DNA of 64,000 bases from contig NZ_JAIVEM010000140.1 in NCBI RefSeq assembly GCF_020404765.1, forward strand, positions 434,001 to 498,000. Reading direction: 5' to 3'. The notes beneath the pieces were generated by a model. The model did no database searches. It worked only from the letters and a program-made list of their open reading frames with translations, and had not been told where the DNA came from. Positions 52,762 to 62,707 of the stretch are shown piece after piece. The first letter of the stretch is position 1; every line of letters starts with the position of its first letter. This DNA is from Paenibacillus sp. BJ-4. GTDB lineage: Bacteria > Bacillota > Bacilli > Paenibacillales > Paenibacillaceae. Both the position numbers and the translations under genes were made by a program.

Positions 52762-53607
52762 ATGGCAAGCTATAAACCGGGGCAAATTGCCGAAAAGACG
52801 GTGGAAACAGGTGTGGCTAAAGCGAACAACCCGTGGACTGTGTCAGTGGTATTGGGATTTTTGGCAGGTGCATTTATTGCACTTGGATTTTTACTGGATA
52901 TACGTGTTATTGCAAGCGCGCCTAAGGAATGGGGGAGTATTGCTACCTTTATAGGAGCTTCCGTGTTCCCTGTCGGGCTCGTATTAGTACTGATCGCTGG
53001 GGGAGAATTGCTGACAGGCAATATGATGGCTGTCCCTTTGGCGAGATGGGCAGGACGGATTAAGACCGGCGTCGTGCTTCGTAATCTAGCCATTATTACG
53101 CTTAGTAATTTTGCAGGTGCGTTATTTGTTGCCTTTTTCTTTGGCCATGTGCTGGGTTTAACAGAAACGGGTCCTTATCTAGACAAAGTGGTGGATATGG
53201 CAGGCCATAAGCTGCATGACAGCTTTTTACAATCATTTATATCTGGTATTGGATGTAACTGGCTGGTAGCACTGGCTGTATGGCTGGCATATAGCACGGA
53301 TTCGATCGGTGGAAAAATTATGGGGATTTGGTTCCCTACAATGGCCTTTGTTGCTATTGGCTTTCAGCACATTGTGGCCAATATGTTTCTCATTCCGGCG
53401 GCTATCTTTGCAGGCCATTTTTCATGGGCAGATTATATCATGAACTTTATTCCGGTTTGGTTGGGAAATTTGGTTGGAGGAAGTCTGTTTGTGGCTGGGG
53501 CTTATTGGTTAGCCTATTTGAAAAAGCCGCATACCGATGCACATCCAGTGAGCGGAACTCAAACTACCTCTTCGGTTGCTCCAAATCCGTTGAGTGATCG
53601 TGTTTGA
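52762..53607 (+). CDS. Formate/nitrite transporter (FocA family)
   Basis: A 281-residue FNT-family channel with six helices. Key segments are AGGELLTGNMMAVPLA and SGIGCNWLVALAVWLAY, and GFQHIVANMFLIPAAIF includes the central His and N of FNT pores. ATG 52762 follows AAAGGAGCGGGG; upstream in-frame starts precede or crowd the predicted transcript start. It probably moves formate or nitrite during fermentation or nitrate respiration. Confidence 0.9.
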   Translation: MASYKPGQIAEKTVETGVAKANNPWTVSVVLGFLAGAFIALGFLLDIRVIASAPKEWGSIATFIGASVFPVGLVLVLIAGGELLTGNMMAVPLARWAGRIKTGVVLRNLAIITLSNFAGALFVAFFFGHVLGLTETGPYLDKVVDMAGHKLHDSFLQSFISGIGCNWLVALAVWLAYSTDSIGGKIMGIWFPTMAFVAIGFQHIVANMFLIPAAIFAGHFSWADYIMNFIPVWLGNLVGGSLFVAGAYWLAYLKKPHTDAHPVSGTQTTSSVAPNPLSDRV

Positions 53608-53635
53608 TTAGTTACTCTTAACAGAATCGAACAAA

Positions 53636-53690
53636 GCAAATCCGCCATGACAAGTCCGGGGGAACGAAACCTGTCATGGCGGATTTTTTT
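53636..53690. terminator. Terminator after the formate channel gene
   Basis: AAATCCGCCATGACA pairs with TGTCATGGCGGATTT, then a T run. Confidence 0.85.
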
Positions 53691-53811
53691 GGGAGTGGTC
53701 CATGATTTGGCATGTGAGGATGAGTGTGCTCTCGTCCATAATGCCTTGATCTCTTTTACCCCTAACAAGTAAAGATGAAACAGGGCTATAAAAAAATAAT
53801 TGTGATTTTTC

Positions 53812-53849
53812 AAAAATCCGTTTTGCTCTATGCAGCAGGCGGATTTTTT
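53812..53849 (+). terminator. Second terminator-like stem-loop upstream of the oxidoreductase
   Basis: AAAAATCCG (53812-53820) pairs with CGGATTTTT (53840-53848). With the stem at 53636-53690 it shares the CGGATTTTTT end. It may stop residual read-through or be a relic. Confidence 0.55.
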
Positions 53850-53888
53850 GTCACTTTCGGTCGGACGCTGCTTGGCAAAATCCTTCTC

Positions 53889-53917
53889 TTGCCATAGGTC
53901 ATAGCTGTAGATATGAT
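53889..53917 (+). promoter_or_regulatory. Sigma-A promoter of the molybdopterin oxidoreductase
   Basis: TTGCCA (53889-53894), 17 bases, TATGAT (53912-53917); both hexamers match five of six consensus positions. Confidence 0.65.
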
Positions 53918-53966
53918 AAGAACAGTGTAATTTTTGGAAACAGTAATGGAAAGGAGCATCAATACC

Positions 53967-56099
53967 ATGGATCATAGCAACAGCGCGCCTCCTGAGGCTA
54001 CGCTTCAATCAGACTTACAGAGGGGGCAGCAGATGACGGAGCATGCAGACGGTATTTTTCCGGCAGTGTGTCCGCTAGATTGCCCAGATACGTGTGGGCT
54101 CCTGCTTCACAAGGAAAATGGAAAAATTGTCAAGGTGACTGGCAACCCTGATCATCCCATTACAAAAGGGGCCATTTGTAATAAAGTTCGTAATATGACG
54201 GAGCGGGTATATGACCCTGATCGGGTGCTCTATCCGCTGAAGCGTGTAGGTCCCAAGGGAGAAGGAAAGTTTGAACGAATTAGCTGGGAGGAGGCAGTCG
54301 AAACCATTACCGGTCGGTTCAAGGAACTGATTCGTACGGACGGCCCGGAATCGATTCTCCCCTACAGCTTTTATGGCAATATGGGCGTATTGAGTGTGGA
54401 TGGAATGGATCGCCGTTTTTTTAATGCGCTGGGCTCGAGCCGGCTAGATCAGACGATTTGCAGCGTAGCTGGGAATGAAGGCTGGGCATCTGTCATGGGT
54501 TTTAAAGGGGGAACCAGCCCAGAGGACACAGAGGATGCAGACCTCATTATTGTATGGGGTGGAAATGTCATCAGCACGAACATGCATCAGGTCGTATTGG
54601 CCGAGAAGGCACGTAAAAAAGGTGCCAAGGTGGTTGTTATTGATGTTCATCGTAATCGGACGGCGCAATGGGCGGATTGGTTCATTCCTTTATATCCGGG
54701 GACGGATACGGCGCTCGCGCTGGGAATGATGAACGTGCTGTTCGAGCAAGGGCTAACGGACGACGAATTTTTACGCTGCTACACGTTAGGTCACGAGGAG
54801 CTGCGCGAACATGTTAAGACGTACACCCCGGAGCGGGTAGCACGTATCACGGGTATACCCGCAGCGGATATTATCCACCTGGCGGAGATGTACGGACAGG
54901 CGCGAGCGGCGTATATCAATATCGGCAACGGCCTACAGCATCATGATAATGGCGGCATGAATGTACGTGCGGTAACATGCTTGCCCGCGCTCACCGGACA
55001 ATGGCTGAAGCACGGAGGAGGGGCATCGCGCTCCAATGGCGCTTATGCCAAAATTAACGGGACCAATCTGGAGCGTCCGGATCTGCGCCAGAACCCGGAT
55101 GCCCGGGTGATCAACATGAACCGGATCGGGGAAGCATTGCTGCAAAAGGATGAGCCCATCAAGGCGCTGTTCGTATATTGCAGCAATCCGATGGTCGTAG
55201 CACCAGATGCGGAACGGGTAACGCAGGGGTTTGAACGGGAGGATCTATTCACGGTCGTACATGATCTGTTCCTGACGGATACGGCCCGCTATGCGGATAT
55301 CGTGCTGCCTGCGGCATCTTCTTTTGAAGGTACAGACCTGTACAAATCCTACTGGCATCACTATATCCAGATGCAGAAGCCAGTCATTGCTCCGCTTGGA
55401 GAAAGCAAAAGCAACTATGAGCTGTTTAGCCTGCTCGGACGAGCCATGGGCTTTGATGAAGCTGCATTTACGGAAAGTGAAGAAGAGATGATCGCGGGCG
55501 CGCTGGATAACCCAACGAATCCTTATCTTAAGGGTGTAACTTTAGAAGCTTTGCAGGCATCACCTTTTGTAAAGCTAGACATGACGCCCAAAGCTGCCTA
55601 TCTGGATCGTTTAACCACGCCTTCTGGCAAGATTGAGCTGTATTCGGAACGGATGAAGCAAATGGGTCTGCCCGCGATGCCTACGTATGTGCCGTTGATC
55701 GAAGGCTATGACGGAGAGCAGCGACCGCAAGCGGACGAGCGGTTTCCACTGATGTTTATTTCGCCGCCAAACCATAATTTTCTGAATTCCACCTTCGCCA
55801 ATTTGCCCAAGCATCAGCGATTGGAGCGGGAGCCTTTGCTACAAATTCACCCGGAGGATGCTCAGACAAGAGACATCGTGGATGGGGATCTGGTTACCGT
55901 ATGGAATGATCGGGGAACGTACGAGCTGAAAGCCAAAGTTACGGACCTGATGCTGCCCGGTACAGTGATTAGCCAAGGGTTATGGTGGGAAGGCAAGGGG
56001 CGCAGACAGCGTGCCAATGCGTTAACCTCTGATCGGCTGTCGGATATGGGACAGGGGGCTACTTTCTTTTCAACGGTGGTGAATGTGAAGCGCCAATGA
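53967..56099 (+). CDS. Molybdopterin-dependent oxidoreductase (YoaE/formate dehydrogenase-like)
   Basis: A 710-residue DMSO-reductase superfamily enzyme. An N-terminal 4Fe-4S motif (CPLDCPDTC and a fourth Cys in GAICNK) is followed by molybdopterin-binding domains (IVWGGNVISTNMHQ; DTARYADIVLPAASSFEGTD) and a C-terminal cap (DGDLVTVWNDRGTYELKAKV). No Tat signal is seen, so it is likely cytoplasmic. The substrate is uncertain; B. subtilis YoaE and YyaE are of this type. ATG 53967 follows AAAGGAGC. Proximity to the FocA-type channel hints at formate metabolism, but no partner subunits are encoded here. Confidence 0.85.
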   Translation: MDHSNSAPPEATLQSDLQRGQQMTEHADGIFPAVCPLDCPDTCGLLLHKENGKIVKVTGNPDHPITKGAICNKVRNMTERVYDPDRVLYPLKRVGPKGEGKFERISWEEAVETITGRFKELIRTDGPESILPYSFYGNMGVLSVDGMDRRFFNALGSSRLDQTICSVAGNEGWASVMGFKGGTSPEDTEDADLIIVWGGNVISTNMHQVVLAEKARKKGAKVVVIDVHRNRTAQWADWFIPLYPGTDTALALGMMNVLFEQGLTDDEFLRCYTLGHEELREHVKTYTPERVARITGIPAADIIHLAEMYGQARAAYINIGNGLQHHDNGGMNVRAVTCLPALTGQWLKHGGGASRSNGAYAKINGTNLERPDLRQNPDARVINMNRIGEALLQKDEPIKALFVYCSNPMVVAPDAERVTQGFEREDLFTVVHDLFLTDTARYADIVLPAASSFEGTDLYKSYWHHYIQMQKPVIAPLGESKSNYELFSLLGRAMGFDEAAFTESEEEMIAGALDNPTNPYLKGVTLEALQASPFVKLDMTPKAAYLDRLTTPSGKIELYSERMKQMGLPAMPTYVPLIEGYDGEQRPQADERFPLMFISPPNHNFLNSTFANLPKHQRLEREPLLQIHPEDAQTRDIVDGDLVTVWNDRGTYELKAKVTDLMLPGTVISQGLWWEGKGRRQRANALTSDRLSDMGQGATFFSTVVNVKRQ

Positions 56100-56145
56100 G
56101 CTTATGCCTTTTATGGCGTCAGATACTAAAGGAGAAACAAAAAAT

Positions 56146-57393
56146 ATGAAATGGTTGGAGTCTTATCCGAAAGAAGTCAAGGTGTTTCTCTTCGCCAGCC
56201 TGATTAATTCCGCCGGAAGCTCCTTGATGTGGCCGCTGGTCAGCATGTATGTGTTTGATGAGTTGAACCGTAGTATGGGAGATGCGGGGATTGCGATTTT
56301 AGTGCAGTCTCTAGGTGGGATTTTTGGCCAAGTGCTAGGAGGAGCCCTTTATCATCGTATTGGAGCGAAAAAGCTGATTGTCGGTTCACTGGCTATGAAC
56401 GCGCTGGGACTTCTCACACTTCCATTTACCAGTGGCCATTGGATTGCGTTTGTCATCATGATGGGCTTTATCGGCTTTTTTAATGTGGTATCTGTGCCTG
56501 CGATTCAAGCCTTTGTAGGCTTTCGCTTCGCTGACCGCCGTGGCGAGCTGTTTAATATTATTTATGTCGCCAATAATATCGGGGTGGCATTAGGAACAGG
56601 CTTGAGCGGTGTTCTGGCGGATCTTTCCTATCAGCTCAGCTTTGTGATGAACGGGGTAACCTCTGCAATATTTGCCGGATTTTTCTGGTCCTATCTTAGC
56701 AGGGTGGATCGGGAAGAGGGGGAAGTGCATCTCAGCAAGTCTGTGAAGAAAAAAGAAGATATACCAGCGCGGTTGCTGTTTCGTGATACCAGGCTGTTTC
56801 TTTTTGTAGGCTTGGGGTCGCTTTTTTTATGGTTTGGCAATTCGATCTGGAATACGGGAGTATCTCCATTTATTATCGAGCAGGGCTTGCCTAAAACGAT
56901 GTACGGACTCCTGTGGACGTTGAATGGTATTCTTATTTTTGCTGCACAGCCGATAATTTTCTGGATCAAACGTCTCTACGCCCGGCATGCTTCAGCCCAA
57001 ATGACATGGGCCGGAGGATTTTACCTGGCAGCTTATATCGTTATACTGGGTACACAGAACTATACAGGGATGGTATTCGCTATGGTCCTGGCGACACTCG
57101 GAGAAATGCTGATTGCACCTGCAGTTCCGGCATTTTTGTCTGATCACGGGGGCACTGGAGCGCCCTTTTACATCGGACTAGTGGGGGGCATTGGCGCAGC
57201 CGGACGGGTGATGGGGCCTTATATTATGGGAAAGCTTTATGATGGCGGCGGTTTACCGCCCGCAGTTTGGCTGGCATTGGGCGTAGCAGTATTGTCAATT
57301 CTGTTTTTTGTCCTGCATAGCTGGTTAAACCGTTCCCGGCATGATTTGGATGCTTTCGAAGCTACTACCAAGGCGGATGTTCCCAGTTCTTAA
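56146..57393 (+). CDS. MFS transporter, 12 helices
   Basis: A 415-residue major facilitator family protein. The helix 2-3 loop GGALYHRIGAKKLIVG matches the family motif, and there are about 12 hydrophobic segments with a central cytoplasmic loop near residues 190-215. It resembles the MDR-type exporters of Bacillus (YttB/YkuC-like), substrate unknown. ATG 56146 follows AAAGGAG (56128-56134). It lies 46 bases after the oxidoreductase and could be co-transcribed. Confidence 0.82.
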   Translation: MKWLESYPKEVKVFLFASLINSAGSSLMWPLVSMYVFDELNRSMGDAGIAILVQSLGGIFGQVLGGALYHRIGAKKLIVGSLAMNALGLLTLPFTSGHWIAFVIMMGFIGFFNVVSVPAIQAFVGFRFADRRGELFNIIYVANNIGVALGTGLSGVLADLSYQLSFVMNGVTSAIFAGFFWSYLSRVDREEGEVHLSKSVKKKEDIPARLLFRDTRLFLFVGLGSLFLWFGNSIWNTGVSPFIIEQGLPKTMYGLLWTLNGILIFAAQPIIFWIKRLYARHASAQMTWAGGFYLAAYIVILGTQNYTGMVFAMVLATLGEMLIAPAVPAFLSDHGGTGAPFYIGLVGGIGAAGRVMGPYIMGKLYDGGGLPPAVWLALGVAVLSILFFVLHSWLNRSRHDLDAFEATTKADVPSS

Positions 57394-57496
57394 GTCCCAA
57401 TAAAAGTTCAGTAATGAGCCGTGATTATGGTACAATAAGTGCGGATGGCTACAGTTATTGCTTCAGGAAAGCCTTCACAGGAAGGATTGAAAGGAA

Positions 57497-57991
57497 TTGT
57501 TTACAAGTCAAACCCTGACGATACGTCATTCGAAGATGAAGGATGCTCCTGATCTGATTGCGCTGGATGAATTGGTATGGAATGAACGAACGGCCCCTGC
57601 TTCGCTGTCATGGAAGTCGCGCGGGGAGTTCCTACGCAATTCGCCTCCAGGCTCCCAACTGGTCGCCATCGAGGAGGGAGTGCTCTGCGGGTATATCGGA
57701 TTTCGTCCTCCAACGCTGTTGGCCAGTAATTGTCACGTGTTGGAAATCAATATAGCCGTACATCCCTATTATCATCGCAAAGGTATCGGGACGGCTCTTA
57801 TGAACTCCATGAAGGACATTGCAGCCGCTGAGGGCATACGCAAATTAAGCTTGCGGGTACTGTCCTGTAACACGGAAGCCCTTATGTTCTATGAAAAATG
57901 CGGATTCGCGATCGAAGGACGTTTGCATGAGGAATTTTACATCGCAGGTCAATTTGTGGATGATGTGCTAATGGCCTATTTCTTAAAATAG
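57497..57991 (+). CDS. GNAT-family N-acetyltransferase
   Basis: A 164-residue acetyltransferase with the acetyl-CoA loop in HPYYHRKGIGTALMNSM (Q/RxxGxG/A) and SLRVLSCNTEALMFYEKCGF near the C-terminus. TTG 57497 is used because the first beta strand (LTIRHSKMKDAPDL) would otherwise be lost; the next ATG is at 57536. The substrate is unknown. Confidence 0.8.
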   Translation: MFTSQTLTIRHSKMKDAPDLIALDELVWNERTAPASLSWKSRGEFLRNSPPGSQLVAIEEGVLCGYIGFRPPTLLASNCHVLEINIAVHPYYHRKGIGTALMNSMKDIAAAEGIRKLSLRVLSCNTEALMFYEKCGFAIEGRLHEEFYIAGQFVDDVLMAYFLK

Positions 57992-58039
57992 GCCGGAGCC
58001 CGCAGACAGCAGCATTCTTATTAATGTCCGGCTCATAAT

Positions 58040-58077
58040 AAACAGCGCCGCAGACTCTATGGACTGCGGCGCTGTTT
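58040..58077. terminator. Bidirectional terminator between convergent acetyltransferase genes
   Basis: AAACAGCGCCGCAG (58040-58053) pairs perfectly with CTGCGGCGCTGTTT (58064-58077). Confidence 0.85.
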
Positions 58078-58089
58078 TATGTTGCATGG

Positions 58090-58638
58090 TTACCGAAGCT
58101 GCTTCCATTCCTTTTGGAGCATACCGTACACTGCGTGGTTCATATAGCCATCGGGCAGCAGCTCTGCTTCGCGTACAATGCCTTCGAGCACAAAGCCCAG
58201 ACGCTCCGGGATACCGCGACTGCGGCGGTTCGTAGTTGCGCAACGGATTTCAACCCGATGCAAATCAAGCTCCATCAACGCATATTCGACGAATACGCGG
58301 CAGGCGCTGGTCATGAGACCTTGTCCTTCGTAACCGTGTCCAAGCCAGTATCCAATACTGACCGAGCGATGAGTCCAATTAATCTCGTGGTAGCTGATAA
58401 TGCCAGCAAGCTCGTTATCCATCCAGATTCCGGCGGTCAGGCTGCCATTCTCTGCTGCTTGTTTCAGGGCGCTCTGTACGAACTGCTCTGTGTGGCTGAT
58501 TTCCGTGGTAGAGTCTACCCATGGAAGCCATTGACGCAAGCGGTCACGGGACATTTCGATCAGCTCAAACAGAGGCTGCACATGCTCCTTGGTGAGCGGC
58601 CGAAGGACTGTGCGTTCGTCCAATGCGTATGTAAACAT
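58090..58638 (-). CDS. RimL-type GNAT acetyltransferase
   Basis: A 182-residue protein of the ribosomal-protein-serine acetyltransferase-like group (YdaF type). Typical segments are LRPLTKEHVQPLFELI, IGYWLGHGYEGQGLMTSACR (acetyl-CoA loop) and RVEIRCATTNRRSRGIPERLGF. ATG 58638 follows AAAGAGGGGATCAATC on this strand. The natural substrate is not known. Confidence 0.88.
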   Translation of the reverse strand: MFTYALDERTVLRPLTKEHVQPLFELIEMSRDRLRQWLPWVDSTTEISHTEQFVQSALKQAAENGSLTAGIWMDNELAGIISYHEINWTHRSVSIGYWLGHGYEGQGLMTSACRVFVEYALMELDLHRVEIRCATTNRRSRGIPERLGFVLEGIVREAELLPDGYMNHAVYGMLQKEWKQLR

Positions 58639-58721
58639 GATTGATCCCCTCTTTCACTCGGAAAATCGCTAAACAGCCAGTCTAGCATTTAATCCCATGC
58701 TACCTTATTCTGCGAGAGTCG

Positions 58722-59450
58722 TCAAAACGGAGAGGAAGCTTCAAATTCTATGGGACCCACCTGGAACCGCCCATGCTCGTATACATACTTTAGGTTCAAA
58801 TCTCCTACAAATTCGCTTGGCGATACACTGCCTGATACGGTGGCTCTTGGAGAGGTCTGCTCGGCATCATACATCACGACAGAGCTGAAATCGAGCTGCT
58901 TCGTAAATTGGGCAGGATCATCGTAAAACGCTGATGCTTTTGCATCCATCGTGCGTGTGGTGGCACCGTCAATCGTGACAGCGATATGCACCTGTTGGTT
59001 GCGGTTACGCAACGCTACAAGACTCTGTACACGCCGGGAAACGGCGTCAGCCGCTGATTCGACCGCATACTCCTCCATCGTCTGTGCGTCAACGATATGC
59101 AGTTCCTGCAATTCGACACCCGTTCCCGAGGCACGTGTAATGATTACGACGGCTTCACGGACACCATCCCCGCTTACATCCTTGTAATATAACTGTGGTG
59201 CGGTGGAGATATCTGCCGAGCCTGACCATCCAAATGTGCGGCGCTGCTGACCGATTTCCAGCACGGCTGAACGGAACAGTCCCTGTGACGGGTTCACAGC
59301 GTATAAATTGACGGATGGGTCCTCTGGGGCGACGGCCAGCGGACGAGATTGTACAGGCCGAGTCATCGGACTTGATGAAGGATGGACGGGTGTCATCACG
59401 GAAGAGGACAACAGCATAGACAGCAGGATTACGATGAGCAGCTTGAGCAC
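58722..59450 (-). CDS. Secreted protein with FG-GAP/VCBS-like repeat segment
   Basis: A 242-residue exported protein. GTG 59450 follows GGAGACCCACCT on this strand and opens a hydrophobic signal (LKLLIVILLSMLLSSSVM). The mature part contains YYKDVSGDGVREAVVIITRA, a D-x-S/N-G-D-G pattern typical of calcium-binding FG-GAP-like blades found in Bacillales surface proteins. No enzyme motif. The longer reading to 59576 has no ribosome binding site. Confidence 0.68.
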   Translation of the reverse strand: MLKLLIVILLSMLLSSSVMTPVHPSSSPMTRPVQSRPLAVAPEDPSVNLYAVNPSQGLFRSAVLEIGQQRRTFGWSGSADISTAPQLYYKDVSGDGVREAVVIITRASGTGVELQELHIVDAQTMEEYAVESAADAVSRRVQSLVALRNRNQQVHIAVTIDGATTRTMDAKASAFYDDPAQFTKQLDFSSVVMYDAEQTSPRATVSGSVSPSEFVGDLNLKYVYEHGRFQVGPIEFEASSPF

Positions 59451-59657
59451 AGGTGGGTCTCCTTTTCCGGGCAAAATAAAAGCTATATACACTATAACGA
59501 ATTTATTTACCGAAAATGTTAACTCTTTTTCATAACTTGCACCTTTTTTTGCTGTAGAGAGCTTATGGATTTTCATTTTATTGAGTTATGCGTTGTGAAA
59601 GGGTATATTTAAGGGAACAGGTTTTGCACAGATTATACGGAAGAAAGGTTGATTAGC

Positions 59658-61337
59658 GTGGAGAAGCCGATCACTCCCCCCAATTTTATTAAAAGTGTCA
59701 TTGAAGAGGACCTACGAACGGGTAAGGTAAAGGAGGTTGTTACACGCTTTCCGCCTGAACCAAACGGATATTTGCACATTGGACATGCCAAAGCCATCTG
59801 GATCAATTTCTCACTGGGAGATGAATTCGGAGGACGCACGAACCTGCGTTTTGACGATACCAACCCGGCGAAGGAAGATACGGAATACGTGAACTCCATT
59901 CAGGAGGACGTGAAGTGGCTCGGCTATGAATGGGAAGAAAAACATTTTGCCTCCAATTATTTTGAAGAAATGTACAAACGTGCCATTCTGTTGATCCAAA
60001 AGGGCAAAGCCTATGTGGATGACCAAAGCGCGGAACAAATCCGCGAAACACGCGGCACACTGACTGAGCCGGGACAAAATAGCCCCTATCGCGATCGCAG
60101 CATCGAAGAGAATCTCAAGCTGTTTGAAGAGATGCGTGCAGGTAAATATCAGAACGGTGAAAAAGTGCTGCGCGCCAAGATTGATATGGCTTCGCCGAAC
60201 ATTAATTTGCGTGATCCGGTTATTTACCGCATTTCGCACACACCACATCACAATACAGGTGACACATGGTGCATCTACCCGATGTATTCCTATGCGCACC
60301 CGCTGGAGGATGCTATTGAGGGCGTGACCCACTCGCTCTGTTCGCTGGAGTTTGAGGATCAACGGCCACTGTACGACTGGGTTGTAGCTGAATGTGAGAT
60401 GGAAAAGGTACCTCATCAATACGAGTTCGGACGGCTGAATCTGGCTCAAACGGTAACCAGCAAACGCAAGCTGAAGCTTCTGGTAGATGAGAAGCATGTA
60501 GATGGCTGGGATGATCCACGTATGCCGACGATTTCCGGCTTGCGTCGTCGCGGCTATACGCCGGAGGCCATCCGCAATTTCGTTTACGAGACAGGCATCT
60601 CCAAAGCCTATGGAGTCATCGATTTGCAGGTGCTGGAGCATTTTGCACGTGAGGATTTGAAGCTCAAGGCACCTCGTACCATGGCAGTCATTGATCCGTT
60701 GAAGGTGGTTATTACCAACTATCCTGAGGGACAGATTGAAATGCTGGAGGCGGAAAACAACACAGAAAATCCGGAGCTTGGCACACGCCAAATTCCGTTC
60801 TCTCGTGAAATTTACATTGAGCGTGAGGATTTCATGGAAAATCCGCCGAGCAAATACTTCCGTTTGTTCCCTGGTAATGAAGTACGTCTCAAACATGCTT
60901 ACTTCATTAAATGCAACGATGTGATTAAGGATGCGGACGGAAATGTAACGGAAATCCACTGTACCTATGATGTAGAAACGAAGAGTGGATCAGGCTTTAC
61001 TGGACGTAAAGTGAAGGGTACGATCCACTGGGTAGAGGCTACTCAGGCAGTTCCGGCCGAATTCCGTTTGTACGAGCCTTTGATTAATGCAGAGGAACCT
61101 GAAGCGATTGAAGAGGACGGATCGGAAAAAACATTCCTTGATCAATTGAATCCGAACTCTTTGGAAATTGCTCATGGCTACGTGGAGCCGAACATGAAAG
61201 AGGCTCAGGCGCAGGACAAGTTCCAATTTTTCCGTCATGGTTATTTCAGTGTCGATCCGAAGCTATCCAAGCCGGGCGAGCCTGTATTTAACCGTGTTGT
61301 ATCGCTGAAAAGCTCTTTCCAATTGCCTAAGCAATAG
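59658..61337 (+). CDS. glnS: Glutaminyl-tRNA synthetase
   Basis: A 559-residue class I synthetase. It has [16 protein letters not shown] (HIGH motif), [13 protein letters not shown] and VTSKRKL (KMSKR equivalent), plus two C-terminal beta-barrel anticodon-binding domains. GlnRS is unusual in Firmicutes, most of which make Gln-tRNA by amidation of Glu-tRNA with GatCAB; some Paenibacillus and Clostridia carry GlnRS. GTG 59658 follows GAAAGG. No YqeY domain is fused. A perfect terminator follows. Confidence 0.93.
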   Translation: MEKPITPPNFIKSVIEEDLRTGKVKEVVTRFPPEPNGYLHIGHAKAIWINFSLGDEFGGRTNLRFDDTNPAKEDTEYVNSIQEDVKWLGYEWEEKHFASNYFEEMYKRAILLIQKGKAYVDDQSAEQIRETRGTLTEPGQNSPYRDRSIEENLKLFEEMRAGKYQNGEKVLRAKIDMASPNINLRDPVIYRISHTPHHNTGDTWCIYPMYSYAHPLEDAIEGVTHSLCSLEFEDQRPLYDWVVAECEMEKVPHQYEFGRLNLAQTVTSKRKLKLLVDEKHVDGWDDPRMPTISGLRRRGYTPEAIRNFVYETGISKAYGVIDLQVLEHFAREDLKLKAPRTMAVIDPLKVVITNYPEGQIEMLEAENNTENPELGTRQIPFSREIYIEREDFMENPPSKYFRLFPGNEVRLKHAYFIKCNDVIKDADGNVTEIHCTYDVETKSGSGFTGRKVKGTIHWVEATQAVPAEFRLYEPLINAEEPEAIEEDGSEKTFLDQLNPNSLEIAHGYVEPNMKEAQAQDKFQFFRHGYFSVDPKLSKPGEPVFNRVVSLKSSFQLPKQ

Positions 61338-61381
61338 GTGCTTGGAAAAAGTGGATCAAAGGTAGCTTCGTGCGACCAAGT

Positions 61382-61419
61382 AAATAAAGGAGTCTGCCCG
61401 CGGGCAGACTCCTTTATTT
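61382..61419. terminator. Bidirectional terminator after glnS
   Basis: AAATAAAGGAGTCTGCCC (61382-61399) is perfectly complementary to 61402-61419 around a two-base centre; A/T tracts serve both strands. Confidence 0.9.
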
Positions 61420-61483
61420 TACGTTTACTTGCTCTAGATAAGTGTTCCCTTGACGATAGGTATACCGCATTCTTATGGTGTTG

Positions 61484-62707
61484 TTAAAGGGCCTCTTTTA
61501 TTCGTTTATGCTCGTCTGCATGAAAGGGCTGGTAGCCGTTCTTGTGCAGCATATACCACATGATGGCGAATCCCACAGAGCCAAGCAGGGCAAAGAAGAC
61601 CCCGACATTGTACATCATCTCGCCACCGAAGTTCTGGAACAGCCAGCCTCCCGCAAAACCTGCGACGATGCCGGAAATGCCACTCCAGGTCAAGGTATAT
61701 ACAGCCTGCCCGGATGAACGGTAAGCAGTAGGGGTGAACAGGACGGTTAATTGAGTACCTACATAAAAATAGCCACCAAAGGTAATGCAATGAAGTGCCT
61801 GAATGAATACGATCTGAATCGGGTCTGTGGCCAGGGCCATCAGTTCCCAACGTAGGGCAAATAGCAAGCTGACGAGAGTCAGACAGCCGATCATCACGGT
61901 CATTTTTTTCTTCAAAAAGCGATCAAACAGCAAAAAGACAATAATTTCGAATACTGATGACATAAAGACGGCAAAGCCAAGCATCAGCTTGGACCCGCCC
62001 AGCTCGGTGATGTACAGGGACATAAAGGCGCTGTTGATTGAATTCGGGATGGATACAAGGATACCCAATAAAATAAAGGATATAAAGTAACCGTTCATTA
62101 AAATGCTGCCAAAGCCACGCAAATGAATGGCTGCCGTCTCCACCGTGCTTTTCAGTGGTGGGATCGTCAAGGTGCAGATCAGTGCAGCCAGAAGCAGTAC
62201 CGTGAAGATGGTGGATATGCTGGATATTCCCGTTTGGTCAATGAGCATGCCGGCAACTGCCGCAGTCACTGCCCAGCCGAAGGAGCCCCATATGCGAAAC
62301 GAGCCGAATTTCCGATCCGTGCCCTCAATGTAGCTGAGAATAAGACTGTTGCTTTGGGCGAATAAAGGGCTTTGGAAAAAATAAAAACCAATCATCGACA
62401 CATAAATCATGACATACGTATGGACATGAAATAAAGCTTGCAGCAATAACAATGTACCTATAATCATAAATAGCAGAATACGACGGAGATTGCGGCTCCG
62501 GTCGCTTGTATATCCCCAAAAAGGGTTCGCGAATACGGATACAAAAGGTCCGATGGCCATCAGGCTCCCGATCTCAAGCTTGTCCATGCCGATATCTTGC
62601 AAATACAACGGGAAGAAGCTGGAGAAAATGACCATGGCTCCATATAGAAAAAAATTATATAGCTTTAGGGAATATAGAGAACTCTCTTGAATTTCTCTCT
62701 TTTGCAA
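61484..62707 (-). CDS. MFS transporter (MFS_1-like/LacY-type)
   Basis: A 407-residue 12-helix transporter. FASFRIWG-like segment KFGSFRIWGSFGWAVTAAVAG and FFQSPLFAQSNSLIL are typical of the PPP/LacY-like group found in Bacillales (YwbF/YcaD-like). Its substrate is unknown. TTG 62707 is the start, with AAAGGAATGG about ten bases upstream on this strand. Confidence 0.82.
   Translation of the reverse strand: MQKREIQESSLYSLKLYNFFLYGAMVIFSSFFPLYLQDIGMDKLEIGSLMAIGPFVSVFANPFWGYTSDRSRNLRRILLFMIIGTLLLLQALFHVHTYVMIYVSMIGFYFFQSPLFAQSNSLILSYIEGTDRKFGSFRIWGSFGWAVTAAVAGMLIDQTGISSISTIFTVLLLAALICTLTIPPLKSTVETAAIHLRGFGSILMNGYFISFILLGILVSIPNSINSAFMSLYITELGGSKLMLGFAVFMSSVFEIIVFLLFDRFLKKKMTVMIGCLTLVSLLFALRWELMALATDPIQIVFIQALHCITFGGYFYVGTQLTVLFTPTAYRSSGQAVYTLTWSGISGIVAGFAGGWLFQNFGGEMMYNVGVFFALLGSVGFAIMWYMLHKNGYQPFHADEHKRIKEAL

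Noticed and set aside
59811-60959. 382-codon minus-strand ORF opposite glnS
   Set aside because: Antisense shadow of a highly conserved synthetase gene; no recognisable domain.
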